Translations under genes and position numbers: made by a program
The notes under the pieces: generated by a model
Seen by the model: only the letters and a program-made list of their open reading frames with translations
The model's database searches: none
What the model was told of the DNA's origin: nothing
NCBI RefSeq assembly: GCF_003664255.1
Contig: NZ_RCCV01000001.1
Span: 434,001-498,000 of the forward strand
DNA from: Micromonospora sp. M71_S20
Lineage (GTDB): Bacteria; Actinomycetota; Actinomycetes; Mycobacteriales; Micromonosporaceae
Direction of reading: 5' to 3'
Length of the DNA: 64,000 nucleotides
In this document: positions 17,991 through 25,906 of the stretch, piece by piece
Layout: each line of letters begins with the position of its first letter
Position numbering within the stretch: the stretch's first letter is position 1

Positions 17991-18466
17991 GCCCGACACC
18001 CACCGGCCGACTGATCGGCGACGATCTCGTGCTGACCCGCACCTTCCGCGCTCCCATGGCTGACGTCTGGGCCAGCCTCACCGATCCGGCGCGCACGGCA
18101 CGCTGGTTCGGCCCGTGGCAGGGCGACGCCGCGCCCGGACGCACGATCAAGGTCCAGATGGCGTACGAGGAGGGCAAGCCCTGGATGGACATGACCATCG
18201 ACACGTGCGAACCGCCGCGCCGGCTGGCGGTCTCCGCAGTCGACGAGCACGGCAGCTGGCATCTGGACATGACGCTGACCGAAAGCGCGGGCGTGACCGA
18301 GCTCCGGTTCACGCAGCACCTGACCGGCACGGAGGGCGTCGGCGAGGTCGGACCGGGCTGGGAGTACTACCTGGACGCCCTGGCAGCCTCGCACGACGGC
18401 CAGCCGGCACCGAACTTCGACGACTACTACCCCGCCATGAAGGAGCACTTCGAAGCGCAGCGATAG
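17987..18466 (+). CDS. SRPBCC (AHSA1/START-like) ligand-binding protein
   Basis: A 159-residue Bet v1-like protein. It shows the N-terminal VLTRTFRAPMADVWASLTDPARTARWFGP signature of activator-of-Hsp90 homology proteins. The long C-terminal helix ends in YYPAMKEHFEAQR, preceded by GWEYYLDALAAS. Such proteins bind hydrophobic ligands in a central cavity. The start overlaps the ArsR stop (ATGA), so the two genes form a coupled operon. In this common arrangement the SRPBCC protein likely handles the compound that the repressor senses. Confidence 0.9.
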   Translation: MSPTPTGRLIGDDLVLTRTFRAPMADVWASLTDPARTARWFGPWQGDAAPGRTIKVQMAYEEGKPWMDMTIDTCEPPRRLAVSAVDEHGSWHLDMTLTESAGVTELRFTQHLTGTEGVGEVGPGWEYYLDALAASHDGQPAPNFDDYYPAMKEHFEAQR

Positions 18467-18678
18467 CGTACGCCGTCGAGGTGCCGCACCACCCCGGCAT
18501 CGACGTCGAGCCGATCGCCACGTTCGTGCCGAAGATGTTGGACGCGCACCGCTTGACCGAGGACACGTTCTTGTGGGCCATTCCGGGGGTGCGGCCCTCG
18601 TGCTCGCGCGCGCTCTAGTTGATGCGCGTCAATCTATCTGGCAGGCTCGGCATTCGGATCGAACAGAGTGGAGCCCGC

Positions 18679-18966
18679 ATGCCTGCACTTCGTCGGATCG
18701 TCGCAACCACAGCGTTGGTCGGGGCGGTGTCCGCGTCCGTCCTGCTTTCCGGGCCTGCGGTCGCCGCCGAAACCAAGACCTTTTACGGCAACGGAATGAA
18801 CAATAACTACTTCACGGCGCTGGCCAACGCCAACAACGCTGCGCGCTCCCTTGCCAGCGCGGACGGCTTCGATCCAGACACGCAGTGCAGCCACGGGGGG
18901 AGCTTCACCACGCAGCCGTGGCCGGGCCTCTACTCGGTGCTGGCGCAGATCAACTGCACCCGCTGA
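18679..18966 (+). CDS. Small secreted protein with two cysteines
   Basis: A 95-residue precursor. The signal peptide is basic (MPALRRI), then a hydrophobic stretch ATTALVGAVSASVLLSG, with a predicted signal peptidase site after AVA (AVA-AE, about residue 29). The mature part of about 66 residues is Asn/Ala-rich (NGMNNNYFTALANANNAAR) and has two Cys that may form a disulfide. No family is recognised. The start is the ATG at 18679 with upstream GAGTGGAG; an earlier ATG at 18619 would bury the signal peptide. Confidence 0.75.
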   Translation: MPALRRIVATTALVGAVSASVLLSGPAVAAETKTFYGNGMNNNYFTALANANNAARSLASADGFDPDTQCSHGGSFTTQPWPGLYSVLAQINCTR

Positions 18967-19037
18967 GTATCCACCTCAGGGGCCTTCGGGGTAGCTTCGC
19001 CCGACTCGGGGAACGCTTCGTGTTGTAGCCGGATCGG

Positions 19038-19352
19038 GTGACGGCCAACGCCGACCGCGACCCGCACCGGCCCGGCGCGAGCCCTTCTCCGAGCACGGGT
19101 ACTCCGGCTCCGGGAACGAGTCTCAGCCGGTGCTCGACGGCTGGATCAGCGAGTCGTCGGCGAACACCAGCCCACGGTCCGTTCGACGTCGGCCTTGCCG
19201 TCTACGTCCTTCTCGCCGCGCTCTTCGTGGTCGGCTGGAGCGGCTGGCTGGTCCGCTCGGAAGGCGCGCGCCGCGCGGCGTCCGTCGAATGCGTGGAGCA
19301 GCCGGCCGCCAAGGTCGATGCCCTGACCGCTCCACTTGAGCATCACCGGTGA
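19038..19352 (+). CDS. Possible small single-helix membrane protein
   Basis: A 104-residue frame starting at GTG 19038. It has a Ser/Pro/Thr-rich N-terminus, a clear transmembrane helix (FDVGLAVYVLLAALFVVGW) and a charged cytoplasmic tail. The part before the helix reads as poorly coding, and a neighbouring frame carries VLDGWISESSANTS, so a frameshift or remnant is possible. No homology is recognised. A terminator follows at 19381. Confidence 0.4.
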   Translation: MTANADRDPHRPGASPSPSTGTPAPGTSLSRCSTAGSASRRRTPAHGPFDVGLAVYVLLAALFVVGWSGWLVRSEGARRAASVECVEQPAAKVDALTAPLEHHR

Positions 19353-19380
19353 CCCACGATCTCCGGCGAGGGGTAGCGAA

Positions 19381-19412
19381 GAGGCCGGCTGGAGTGTCCT
19401 CCAACCGGCCTC
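19381..19412 (+). terminator. Hairpin terminator just before the insertion sequence
   Basis: GAGGCCGGCTGGAG pairs with CTCCAACCGGCCTC over 14 bp with one mismatch and a 4-nt loop. It would stop transcription from the preceding small gene before the IS. Confidence 0.75.
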
Positions 19413-19434
19413 TCACCTGCTGTCTTCTGTTGTG

Positions 19435-19477
19435 TGTCGGCGACGCGTGAAATCGGGCTCTGGCACACATTCTGTGA
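19435..19477 (+). repeat. Left terminal inverted repeat of the IS
   Basis: Begins TGTCGGCGACGCGTGAAA and continues GGCTCTGGCACACATTCTGTGA. Pairs with 21102-21146. Confidence 0.85.
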
Positions 19478-19500
19478 GTCGTGCTCGCTGAAGGTTCGGG

Positions 19501-21084
19501 TTGGGTGCCGGAGTGGAGATCATTTCGGCGTTGCTGCCTCATCTGGTTGGTCTGCGGTTGGACGCGGTGGTGGTCCGCGGCGTCGGGGTCAGGATCGACG
19601 CGGCGACACAGACGGTGCGGGCGCCGTGCGGCGCTTGCGGCACCTGGTCAACCACGGTGCATGGTCGCTATGTGCGGCGGTTGGCTGATGTCAGGTTGGG
19701 TGGCCATGAGGTGCTGGTCGCGTTGACGGTCCGCCGATTCGCCTGCTCGAACGTCGGGTGCCGGCGGCGGACGTTCGTCGAGCAGGTTCCCGGGCTGACC
19801 CGCAGGCATGCCCGCCACACGGTCCTGGCGGCGGGTGACCTGGAAGCGGTCGCGGTGGCCTTGGGCGGTCGATCGGGCAGCCGGTTGGCGCAGCGGTTGG
19901 CGGTGTCAGTGTCCCGGATGACGTTGATCCGGATGATCCGGCGGATGCCTGACCCGCCGCCGGTGACGCCGGCAGTGCTGGGCGTGGACGACTTCGCCCG
20001 ACGGCGGGGGCACCGATACGCCACCGTGCTGCTCGACATGCACACCCGCCGGCCGATCGACGTCCTGCCCGACCGCACCGCCGACACCCTCGCCGCATGG
20101 CTGCGCGACCATCCTGGCGTCCAGATCATTTGCCGGGACCGCGGTGGCAGCTATGCCGACGGCGCCCGCAAGGGAGCACCTGACGCGATTCAAGTCGCCG
20201 ACCGGTGGCACCTGCTCAAGAACCTCAGCGATGCCGTCGAAAAAGTCGTCCGTGGGCACCGCCGATGCCTACGGGAACACACCGAACCGACGCCCGCCCT
20301 GGCTGGACCGATCATGGACGAGCCGGTCAGGACGGGCCGTCGGGCGGCGAACACCCGCCAACGCCACGCGGCCGTGCACGCCCTGCGGGCCGAAGGACTG
20401 TCGATCAGCGCGACCGCCCGCCGCCTCGACATGAACGTCAGAACCGCCCGCAAATACGCTCACGCCGCGACCGCCGAGGCGTTGATCGGCCCGAACGCCA
20501 GCAGCCGGCCCAGCGTCCTCGCACCGTTTCACACCCACCTGCGTCAGCGACTGACCGACGGCATCCACCAGACAGCCGACCTGCACGCCGAGATCTTGGT
20601 CCGCGGCTACCAAGGCAGCCTGCGCGTGCTGCGGGACTGGCTCGCCACGAACCGCACCCGACCCACACCTGCGACCGCAGTCCGGGTGCCGTCGGCCCGG
20701 CGGATCACCGCCTGGATCATGCGACCCGGCCACAAACTCACCGACGACGACCACACCGACCTCGCCGACGCCCGCAGCCGCTGCCCCGACCTCGACACCG
20801 TTGCCGATCTCGCCCGCGGGTTCGCCGCCCTGGTCCGTCACCAGGGCACCGGACAGCACCTCGACGCCTGGATCGACCGCGCCCGCAACGCCGGATACTC
20901 CGAAATTCGCGGCTTCGCCGCCGGTCTGGTCAGCGACCGCGATGCCGTCGTCGCCGGCCTCGCTCAGCCCTGGAGCTCAGGCCCGGTCGAGGGCCACGTC
21001 AACCGCATCAAGACGATCAAGCGACAGATGTATGGCCGCGCGAACCTCGACCTCTTACGCAAACGCGTCCTGATCAACCCGTGA
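19501..21084 (+). CDS. ISL3-family transposase
   Basis: A 527-residue, apparently intact transposase. The N-terminal zinc finger has C43, C46, C82 and C87 (CGAC...CSNVGC). The DDE catalytic residues are visible as GVDDFARRRG (D163/164), CRDRGGSY (D213) and GPVEGHVNRIK (E497), with the typical ADRWHLLKNL block and the C-terminal MYGRANLDLLRKR. An insertion with a helix-turn-helix (LSISATARRLDMNVRTARKY) sits in the middle, as in longer ISL3 members. The start is TTG 19501 or GTG 19513. It ends 17 nt before the right terminal repeat. Confidence 0.93.
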   Translation: MGAGVEIISALLPHLVGLRLDAVVVRGVGVRIDAATQTVRAPCGACGTWSTTVHGRYVRRLADVRLGGHEVLVALTVRRFACSNVGCRRRTFVEQVPGLTRRHARHTVLAAGDLEAVAVALGGRSGSRLAQRLAVSVSRMTLIRMIRRMPDPPPVTPAVLGVDDFARRRGHRYATVLLDMHTRRPIDVLPDRTADTLAAWLRDHPGVQIICRDRGGSYADGARKGAPDAIQVADRWHLLKNLSDAVEKVVRGHRRCLREHTEPTPALAGPIMDEPVRTGRRAANTRQRHAAVHALRAEGLSISATARRLDMNVRTARKYAHAATAEALIGPNASSRPSVLAPFHTHLRQRLTDGIHQTADLHAEILVRGYQGSLRVLRDWLATNRTRPTPATAVRVPSARRITAWIMRPGHKLTDDDHTDLADARSRCPDLDTVADLARGFAALVRHQGTGQHLDAWIDRARNAGYSEIRGFAAGLVSDRDAVVAGLAQPWSSGPVEGHVNRIKTIKRQMYGRANLDLLRKRVLINP

Positions 21085-21101
21085 GCCGCCACCAAGATCA
21101 A

Positions 21102-21146
21102 TCACAGAATGTGTGCCAGAGCCCGATTTTTCACGCGTCGCCGACA
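21102..21146 (-). repeat. Right terminal inverted repeat of the IS
   Basis: Inverted copy of 19435-19477, 45 nt long with two extra bases in the A/T run. Confidence 0.85.
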
Positions 21147-21280
21147 GTAACCTGCGCATATTCCCCCGCCAGGCGACATAGATTGTGGTCGACTGCTACG
21201 CAAGACGGCTGAGCGCTCCGCGTGAATCAGGACGCTGCATCGGATCTGACTTGCAGAACCATAAAGCCGCAGGTAGGCGC

Positions 21281-21330
21281 GAGTGCCGTTGAGTGCGGTT
21301 CAGTGTCGTTGGATGCAGTTCACTGCTGTT
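21281..21330 (+). repeat. Five degenerate 10-bp tandem repeats
   Basis: Consecutive decamers GAGTGCCGTT, GAGTGCGGTT, CAGTGTCGTT, GGATGCAGTT and CACTGCTGTT share the pattern xxxTGxxGTT, placing sites on one face of the helix. They could be arm-type protein binding sites or a remnant attachment region. Confidence 0.6.
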
Positions 21331-21527
21331 CAGTTCACGCGCCTGCTCCCACCCCGCTCCCCCGTCGCGGCCCCATGTGGACCCATACGGGCAGCCGGGA
21401 CAGTCGGCCCATCGTAGGGTCCTCCGTTCTCGCGGAGCGACCCGACCGGCAGCGGTGTGTGCAACAGCCCGACTGTCGCGTAGGAGGGCAGTCCCTCTTG
21501 GGGCATGGTCGGCATTGGCCCAGAGCG

Positions 21528-21558
21528 GGTGGCCTTCGGTCGTCCACCGAAGGCCACC
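21528..21558. terminator. Hairpin terminator downstream of the pentapeptide-type gene
   Basis: GGTGGCCTTCGGT / ACCGAAGGCCACC is a perfect 13-bp stem with a 5-nt loop. It lies about 100 bp past the stop of the minus-strand gene at 21655. Confidence 0.75.
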
Positions 21559-21654
21559 TCACCGTCCACGTAAGGACCTGTTCGGCTCGGTAACCTCTGC
21601 CGCCCGGCCTGCCCTGCGGACCCAGATTGAGGTCAGTTCCTCACGCGCAGCCGC

Positions 21655-22455
21655 TCAGGCCCCCGCCCCGGCGGCCTTCCGTAGGAGCTCGAACATGAGC
21701 CGGGCGTGTGGCTTCAGTACCCCCCGGCTCTTGTAGTCCGCCTCGCGGAACAGCAATTGCCGCTGGCCGTTGCCGACCTCCCGGTCGAGCATCCGCCGCA
21801 GCGAACGCTCGACCCGGGCGTGGAGGTCGTCCGCCGGCTGGTCGGCTAGCAGCGACAGGGCACGGTGCAGGGCGGTCTCGGCGTCCGGCAGGTACAGGTA
21901 GTCCGAAGCGGTCGGCAGACGCTGCCGGGACAGGTCAACGCCGTACCGGAAGGCCACGCCGATCAGGTCGGCCTCGGAGAAGTCATTTCCGTGGAACTCG
22001 TTGGACTCCCGCAAGGCGAGCGCCCGGTACCCCGGTGGTTCTGTCCGCCCCTGCTTCGCCAGGAACGCCAGGTCACTCGCGAACCCCTCGGCGGAACCGG
22101 GCGGTGGAGCGCCCCAGAACGTCGTCGACCTGATCCGTCCGGTAAAGACGCAGTCCACAATCTCCAGGTAGTTCGCCGTCAGATCGCGGATCTCCGCCTC
22201 CCGAAAAGTGCAGCCGACGAACTGCGAGTAGCCGGCAGTGCCGGTAAGCACCGCGCCGTCGAAGGAGCACTCGACGTACTGCGACAACTCCATGCCGGAG
22301 CCGAGCGCTACATCCTGAAACCGGAGTCCTTCGAAGCGGCACCGCTCGAAACACGCACCGATACCGACCAGCCCGGTCAACCCCTGCGCGGAGTAGTCAA
22401 CCCCGACAACCTCCTCGCGCTCGACGACCAACCGGTTACCCTGCTCACCTGCCAC
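21655..22455 (-). CDS. Pentapeptide-repeat-like protein
   Basis: A 266-residue protein. The N-terminal 110 residues show A(D/N)LxX-type five-residue periodicity with aromatic and Cys ladder positions (ACFERCRFEGLRFQDVAL; CSFDGAVLTG; CTFREAEIRD; CVFTGRI). This is consistent with a short right-handed beta-helix. A second patch, NDFSEADLIGVAF, lies around residue 160. The C-terminal 100 residues are helical. The function is unknown; some pentapeptide proteins protect gyrase, but there is no specific evidence here. Confidence 0.75.
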   Translation of the reverse strand: MAGEQGNRLVVEREEVVGVDYSAQGLTGLVGIGACFERCRFEGLRFQDVALGSGMELSQYVECSFDGAVLTGTAGYSQFVGCTFREAEIRDLTANYLEIVDCVFTGRIRSTTFWGAPPPGSAEGFASDLAFLAKQGRTEPPGYRALALRESNEFHGNDFSEADLIGVAFRYGVDLSRQRLPTASDYLYLPDAETALHRALSLLADQPADDLHARVERSLRRMLDREVGNGQRQLLFREADYKSRGVLKPHARLMFELLRKAAGAGA

Positions 22456-22602
22456 GATCCACCCTTGCCGCTCGCATCCGCTACTTCCTCCAGTTGTACA
22501 AGGCGTAGCCCCTCGTCATGCCTCCTAACGCTCGGACAGCGACAGATCCGGATGTTCAGTCGCGAGGCCAGCCGGGCTTGTGCTGCTGTTGGCCTGGGGA
22601 AA

Positions 22603-23157
22603 TTACGACAGCAGCTCGTACTCCTCCGCGAGCTGCTCGGCGTAACGGCGTACCAGGTCGTTACCGGTGGCGCGTACCCGCCGGACCAGCTCAGCTGCTT
22701 CACCGGTCGCACCTCGGTCCAACAGCAGCGCAGCGAGCAGGCATCGGCAACGGTTCTCCAACAGCGCGGCGTCAACGAGCACGTCCAACCTCGTGCGGCG
22801 AATCTTTCCCTGCTGGTTGTCGGTCCTGCCGTTGGTCACGATCCCGATGCGCCAGCCTGCCGAGCGCAGTTGTCGGAGCGCGTCGAGATCCTCGGCTCTG
22901 CAGGAGACCAGCTCGGGCACGCGCTGGCGGTACTGCTGCCAGAGATCCTCAGCGGCTTGCGTGAGAGCGAATTCGTCGCGAACTGCGGTGAAGAAGGGGC
23001 CTCTGGGGCCTGGCATGTGTGCGTCGGTGGCGATCAGCCAGGTCAGGGCTTTATCGTCAAGTCCGCGATCGGTCACGAACTCTTCAGCCCATTCGCGGAA
23101 CGCTGCCTGGCGATCGATGAGGGTGTTATCCAGGTCGAACAACGCCAGTCGCTGCAT
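22603..23157 (-). CDS. HAD-family hydrolase N-terminal half joined to an unrelated tail
   Basis: 184 residues. The first 120 are a clear HAD phosphatase: motif I ALFDLDNTLIDR, a helical cap, and motif II GIVTNGRTDNQQGKIRRT. Where motif III (Lys) and motif IV (GDxxxxD) should follow, the sequence changes to VDAALLENRCRCLLAALL and AEQLAEEYELL. That is helical and resembles the end of a different protein. Without motifs III and IV the enzyme should be inactive. A deletion or recombination that fused two gene ends is the simplest reading. The start ATG 23157 is good. Confidence 0.75.
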   Translation of the reverse strand: MQRLALFDLDNTLIDRQAAFREWAEEFVTDRGLDDKALTWLIATDAHMPGPRGPFFTAVRDEFALTQAAEDLWQQYRQRVPELVSCRAEDLDALRQLRSAGWRIGIVTNGRTDNQQGKIRRTRLDVLVDAALLENRCRCLLAALLLDRGATGEAAELVRRVRATGNDLVRRYAEQLAEEYELLS

Positions 23158-23505
23158 GGTGGCACGGTAATTGATCGCTGCCTGTCTGCTTCGAGCACGC
23201 TCGTCAGCCGCTGGCCTGACCAGCTGTCGTTGGTGCGTATCGGTTCCAGGTGCCGCCGGCGGCGGCGTGGTGCCGTTGGGTGACCGGAACGTGCTACGAC
23301 GATGGAGCCAGTGCCAGGTCCAGGTGTGGTGGCCTCGGTGGGTGTGGGTGTGGGGGTGGGCACGGACTTCAGGCGTCTGCGCAGGGCTCCTGACCAGGGC
23401 CTAGAGTTGCTTATTCGCTGAAACTAGGGGAGCCCCATAGCCGAGCGTTGACAAAACCTGCGCGTACGGTGACCTTCACGTCACCTACCTCTCGGGAGAA
23501 CGAGC
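23158..23505. other. Intergenic, possible promoter of the next gene
   Basis: About 350 bp without a gene. TTGACA at 23448-23453 could be a -35 element for the plus-strand gene at 23506; no good -10 is seen at the expected distance. Confidence 0.4.
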
Positions 23506-24084
23506 ATGGGCCTGTTCCGCCGTCAACCCACCCCACCGCCGGACGACAACGACCGCGCCGTCAGCGAGTTGATGGACCGCCACCACCATCGGGCGAGCAT
23601 TCTCGACGGCGACGACAGGATGATCATCCAGCCGGGCCAGGCGCTAGAGAACTTTGCGCTGACGATGGAACGTCTGGACAACGACATCGACACCCCGGTC
23701 GGGGTCTCCGACGCCGCCTCGTTCGAGGAGGTCCTCGGGATGATCCAGATGGGAATGGGGTCCTTCCTGGCGGTGCACCTGGTCAACACGGCGATGCGGA
23801 TCATGTCCGCGCGTTACCCGGAGGAGTTGGTCAGGAGGCCGCTGCCGGAGCAATACGACCTGCGGAAGCTGGTGCCGGTGCTGACGTTCACCGACGAGCA
23901 GCATGAGGCAGCGCGCCAAATCTTCAACCAGCGGACCCTAAGCACCGTCGACCTTCAGGCGGAAGACATCGACGATGTGTGGGAACGGCTGAGCGAAGAA
24001 GACCAGGTCCAGGTCGTCACCGCCCTGTTCTTCATGTTCGGCAACAAGGTCGGCGCGATGAAGTACCGCACCGGCATTAAATAG
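23506..24084 (+). CDS. Hypothetical protein, 192 residues
   Basis: Good start (GGGAGA upstream of ATG) and normal codon use. The N-terminus is basic and Pro-rich (MGLFRRQPTPPPDDN). The rest is acidic and helical, with a hydrophobic patch SFLAVHLVNTAMRIMSARYP and a C-terminal VVTALFFMFGNKVGAMKYRTG. No signal peptide or clear membrane helix. No family is recognised. It probably belongs to the accessory gene set of this region. Confidence 0.7.
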   Translation: MGLFRRQPTPPPDDNDRAVSELMDRHHHRASILDGDDRMIIQPGQALENFALTMERLDNDIDTPVGVSDAASFEEVLGMIQMGMGSFLAVHLVNTAMRIMSARYPEELVRRPLPEQYDLRKLVPVLTFTDEQHEAARQIFNQRTLSTVDLQAEDIDDVWERLSEEDQVQVVTALFFMFGNKVGAMKYRTGIK

Positions 24085-24458
24085 CCGAGAGCACGAACAC
24101 CAGTGCCGGGCCCCGCATCCACCGGGAGCGGTCGCCAGTCGTCCTTGGACATGAAGTTGATGTCGCCGCCGTACACGGTGCGGTGGTCGACGCGGTTCTG
24201 CGCGGCGCGGCGTTGCCGCTCAGCCGCCGACACCGTTGTGTCGCCTGAGACGGTGCGGGCCCGGCCGGCGTCACGCTGGGTTTCACGCCGGCAACGCTCC
24301 AGTGAAGGTGCTTCCCATCTCGGCGAACAATGCCAGGCCTGCTCGGCCGGCGCCGGCACGGGAGTAGCGGGCGACCAGGCTGCCTGGTCGACAGCGGTCC
24401 CGGCTCGATGGTGACCTGGAAGATGGTCCTTGGGCTGCCTCAGGCGCTAACGTACCGT
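24085..24458. other. Intergenic, no gene recognised
   Basis: About 370 bp. A minus-strand frame contains MSKDDWRPLPVDAGPGTG and plus-strand frames overlap it, but none has a start site, length or composition that I trust. Possibly decayed coding DNA. Confidence 0.35.
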
Positions 24459-24737
24459 ATGCCAGTTATTGATCTGGATGCGCCGTCGCGCAGCTCGCCG
24501 CCTCTGCGACGCCCGCACCCTCGGCTTGTTATTGCCGTCGGCGTGATGCTGGGCCTTGGCTGTCTTACTGGCGAGCCGGCGGAACGGCCTTTGCAGGTTG
24601 ATACGAGGTCGGTTTGCGGGCCTCCTACGGTTGAAGCAGACAACGCGGCGACTCCAACAACCCTGTGGCCGAGGGTCGAACTCACCATCGATTCTCAGAC
24701 CGGCCGTATCGTTTCGGTGCGGTGCCACACTCCTTAG
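24459..24737 (+). CDS. Small membrane-anchored protein, possibly internally deleted
   Basis: A 92-residue protein, MPVIDLDAPSRSSPPLRRP followed by a single helix LVIAVGVMLGLGCL and an outside tail ending DSQTGRIVSVRCHTP. The cytoplasmic lead (M-x-x-I-D/E-L-D-A-P...PRRP, then TM) resembles the N-terminus of membrane-anchored PQQ-like beta-propeller proteins of Micromonosporaceae. Those are several hundred residues long, so this may be a remnant with the propeller deleted. No strong ribosome site. Confidence 0.45.
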   Translation: MPVIDLDAPSRSSPPLRRPHPRLVIAVGVMLGLGCLTGEPAERPLQVDTRSVCGPPTVEADNAATPTTLWPRVELTIDSQTGRIVSVRCHTP

Positions 24738-24817
24738 CTCGCTGCGACACGGAGCCTCTCGTGCACGGCGGAGCCTTGGAGGACATGGCCAGGGCAGACT
24801 GCGTTCGACGGTCGTGA

Positions 24818-24854
24818 AACGTGGCAGGCCCGGACGCCCCGGGCCTGCCACGTT
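24818..24854. terminator. Strong hairpin terminator
   Basis: AACGTGGCAGGCCCGG pairs perfectly with its complement over 16 bp with a 5-nt loop. It lies just past the stop of the minus-strand secreted protein gene and can serve both strands. Confidence 0.85.
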
Positions 24855-24871
24855 CCGCTCGTCAGATGAGT

Positions 24872-25390
24872 TCACCGTCGAGCGATGTAGGTGATCTTCT
24901 CCGGGGTCGGGAGGTTCACGGTCGTGTAGGGATTGTGCGTCCAGTCCAGACCGCCGAAGCGAAACGTGCCGATCTTGTCGCCGGTGGCGTACTGGTACAC
25001 GTTCGACCAGGTGCCGTACAGGGTACCGGTACCCGTGTAGCCGTTCGGGACGCCGTTCAGCATGCAGAGACTGGTCGTAGAGCACCCCGGGCCGACGGGG
25101 GTGAGCGCGGACGGGGTGATCGTGCTCTCGGTGTCGATTGCGGCCAGGATCTTGCCGGCCTCCGGGTCAACGAGCAACTGAACCTTGTGTCCGGAGTTCG
25201 CGATCCTGTCGATCTCCTCCTCGCTCTGTGACCCGGCGAGGGACCACAGCATCTCCGTGTAGTCGGGCACGAGGATCGACTCGTTGACCGGGGCCGGGGA
25301 AAGCCCGCCAGACGGCGCTGCACCAGCCGGCGAAACGAACGACAACGTTCCGAACATCGCGGCGAACACCAGCACCGCGAGCTTGCGCAT
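24872..25390 (-). CDS. Secreted protein of unknown function
   Basis: A 172-residue precursor. The signal peptide is MRKLAVLVFAAMFGTLSFVSPAGA with an AGA-AP cleavage site. The mature protein has an acidic helical segment (YTEMLWSLAGSQSEEEIDRIAN), then VQLLVDPEAGKILAAIDTEST. A Gly/Tyr/Thr-rich region with one Cys pair (GCSTTSLCML) follows. The C-terminus resembles small extracellular inhibitors, but no family is assigned. ATG 25390 is preferred over GTG 25405 because AAGGTGGGA precedes it. Confidence 0.75.
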   Translation of the reverse strand: MRKLAVLVFAAMFGTLSFVSPAGAAPSGGLSPAPVNESILVPDYTEMLWSLAGSQSEEEIDRIANSGHKVQLLVDPEAGKILAAIDTESTITPSALTPVGPGCSTTSLCMLNGVPNGYTGTGTLYGTWSNVYQYATGDKIGTFRFGGLDWTHNPYTTVNLPTPEKITYIARR

Positions 25391-25728
25391 TCCCACCTTA
25401 GTCACCTTGGGTAAACCTTCCGTCGCTAAGAGGGATGAGCTGTAAGGATGCCCGGCTTGCCCTCAATAATCAAGTCCGCCAATGTTTGGTTAATATGAGC
25501 ATTTAATTGCATTCATTAAACCCGCTGGTGAGCGGGGCTCAGCGCTTTCGGGGGTTCTGCTGGCCCCGGCCCTTGCGATCGGCTTGATGGCGGGATCGTC
25601 GTGGTGAGCAAAGCAGGTCGTCGGCCAGGTGGCGCCGGCCGCCATCGCGGCCATCAGCGCGGTCGCCCTGGCCGCGATCGGGGCGTCGACGTGGTGCTGC
25701 CGGCGCAGGCCCCGGCGCTCGACCAGTG
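25391..25728. other. AT-rich upstream region and gene remnant
   Basis: 25460-25520 is markedly AT-rich for this genome and probably includes the promoter of the minus-strand gene. 25620-25728 reads on the plus strand as APAAIAAISAVALAAIGAST, a membrane-helix-like fragment that stops where the MITE-like repeat begins. It may be a gene interrupted by that element. Confidence 0.4.
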
Positions 25729-25859
25729 GGCCCGGCCGTAGTTTCCAGACCAAAAACAACTCCAACGCTGGTCAAGGGCGTGATGGAGAACCAATCTCCC
25801 GGGCGTTCGTACGGTGCTGCGACCAGGGTTGGCGTTGCTCTCGACCCGAAAATTACGGC
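25729..25859 (+). repeat. MITE-like element, copy 1
   Basis: About 130 bp starting GGCCGTAGTTTCCAGACC and ending CGACCCGAAAATTACGGC. The ends are imperfect inverted repeats of each other over about 25 bp. The whole unit recurs in opposite orientation at 26664-26795, with over 85% identity by eye including the core GGGCGTTCGTACGGTGCTG. It encodes nothing. Confidence 0.8.
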
Positions 25860-25906
25860 GAGCCCTGACAGGACTGGTTCCGGTGTGATTCGGGGATACT
25901 TCGTCT

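Larger units (their letters stand above)
19435..21146 (+). mobile_element. ISL3-family insertion sequence with about 43-bp terminal inverted repeats
   Basis: A 1.7-kb element with one transposase gene. The ends (19435-19477 and 21102-21146) are inverted copies, identical except that the right copy has two extra A/T in the run after GCGTGAA. The inner part begins GGCTCTGGCACACATT, the expected ISL3 terminus. The outer TGTCGGCGACGCGTGAAA arms may be IS or may be halves of a palindromic target. No 8-bp target duplication is visible directly outside. Confidence 0.9.
21147..21654. other. Intergenic region with decamer repeats, no gene
   Basis: About 500 bp beside the IS without a credible gene. 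It contains the 10-bp repeat array at 21281-21330 and a terminator at 21528-21558. Confidence 0.5.

Noticed and set aside
18481..18618. 45-codon frame VPHHPGIDVEPIATFVP... after the SRPBCC gene
   Set aside because: Reasonable codon bias but no family, no ribosome site and abrupt end; too weak to list as a gene.
19427..19434. Target-site duplication of the ISL3 element
   Set aside because: The 8 bp outside the left repeat and outside the right repeat (21147-21154) do not match; using the inner ends also gives no direct repeat.
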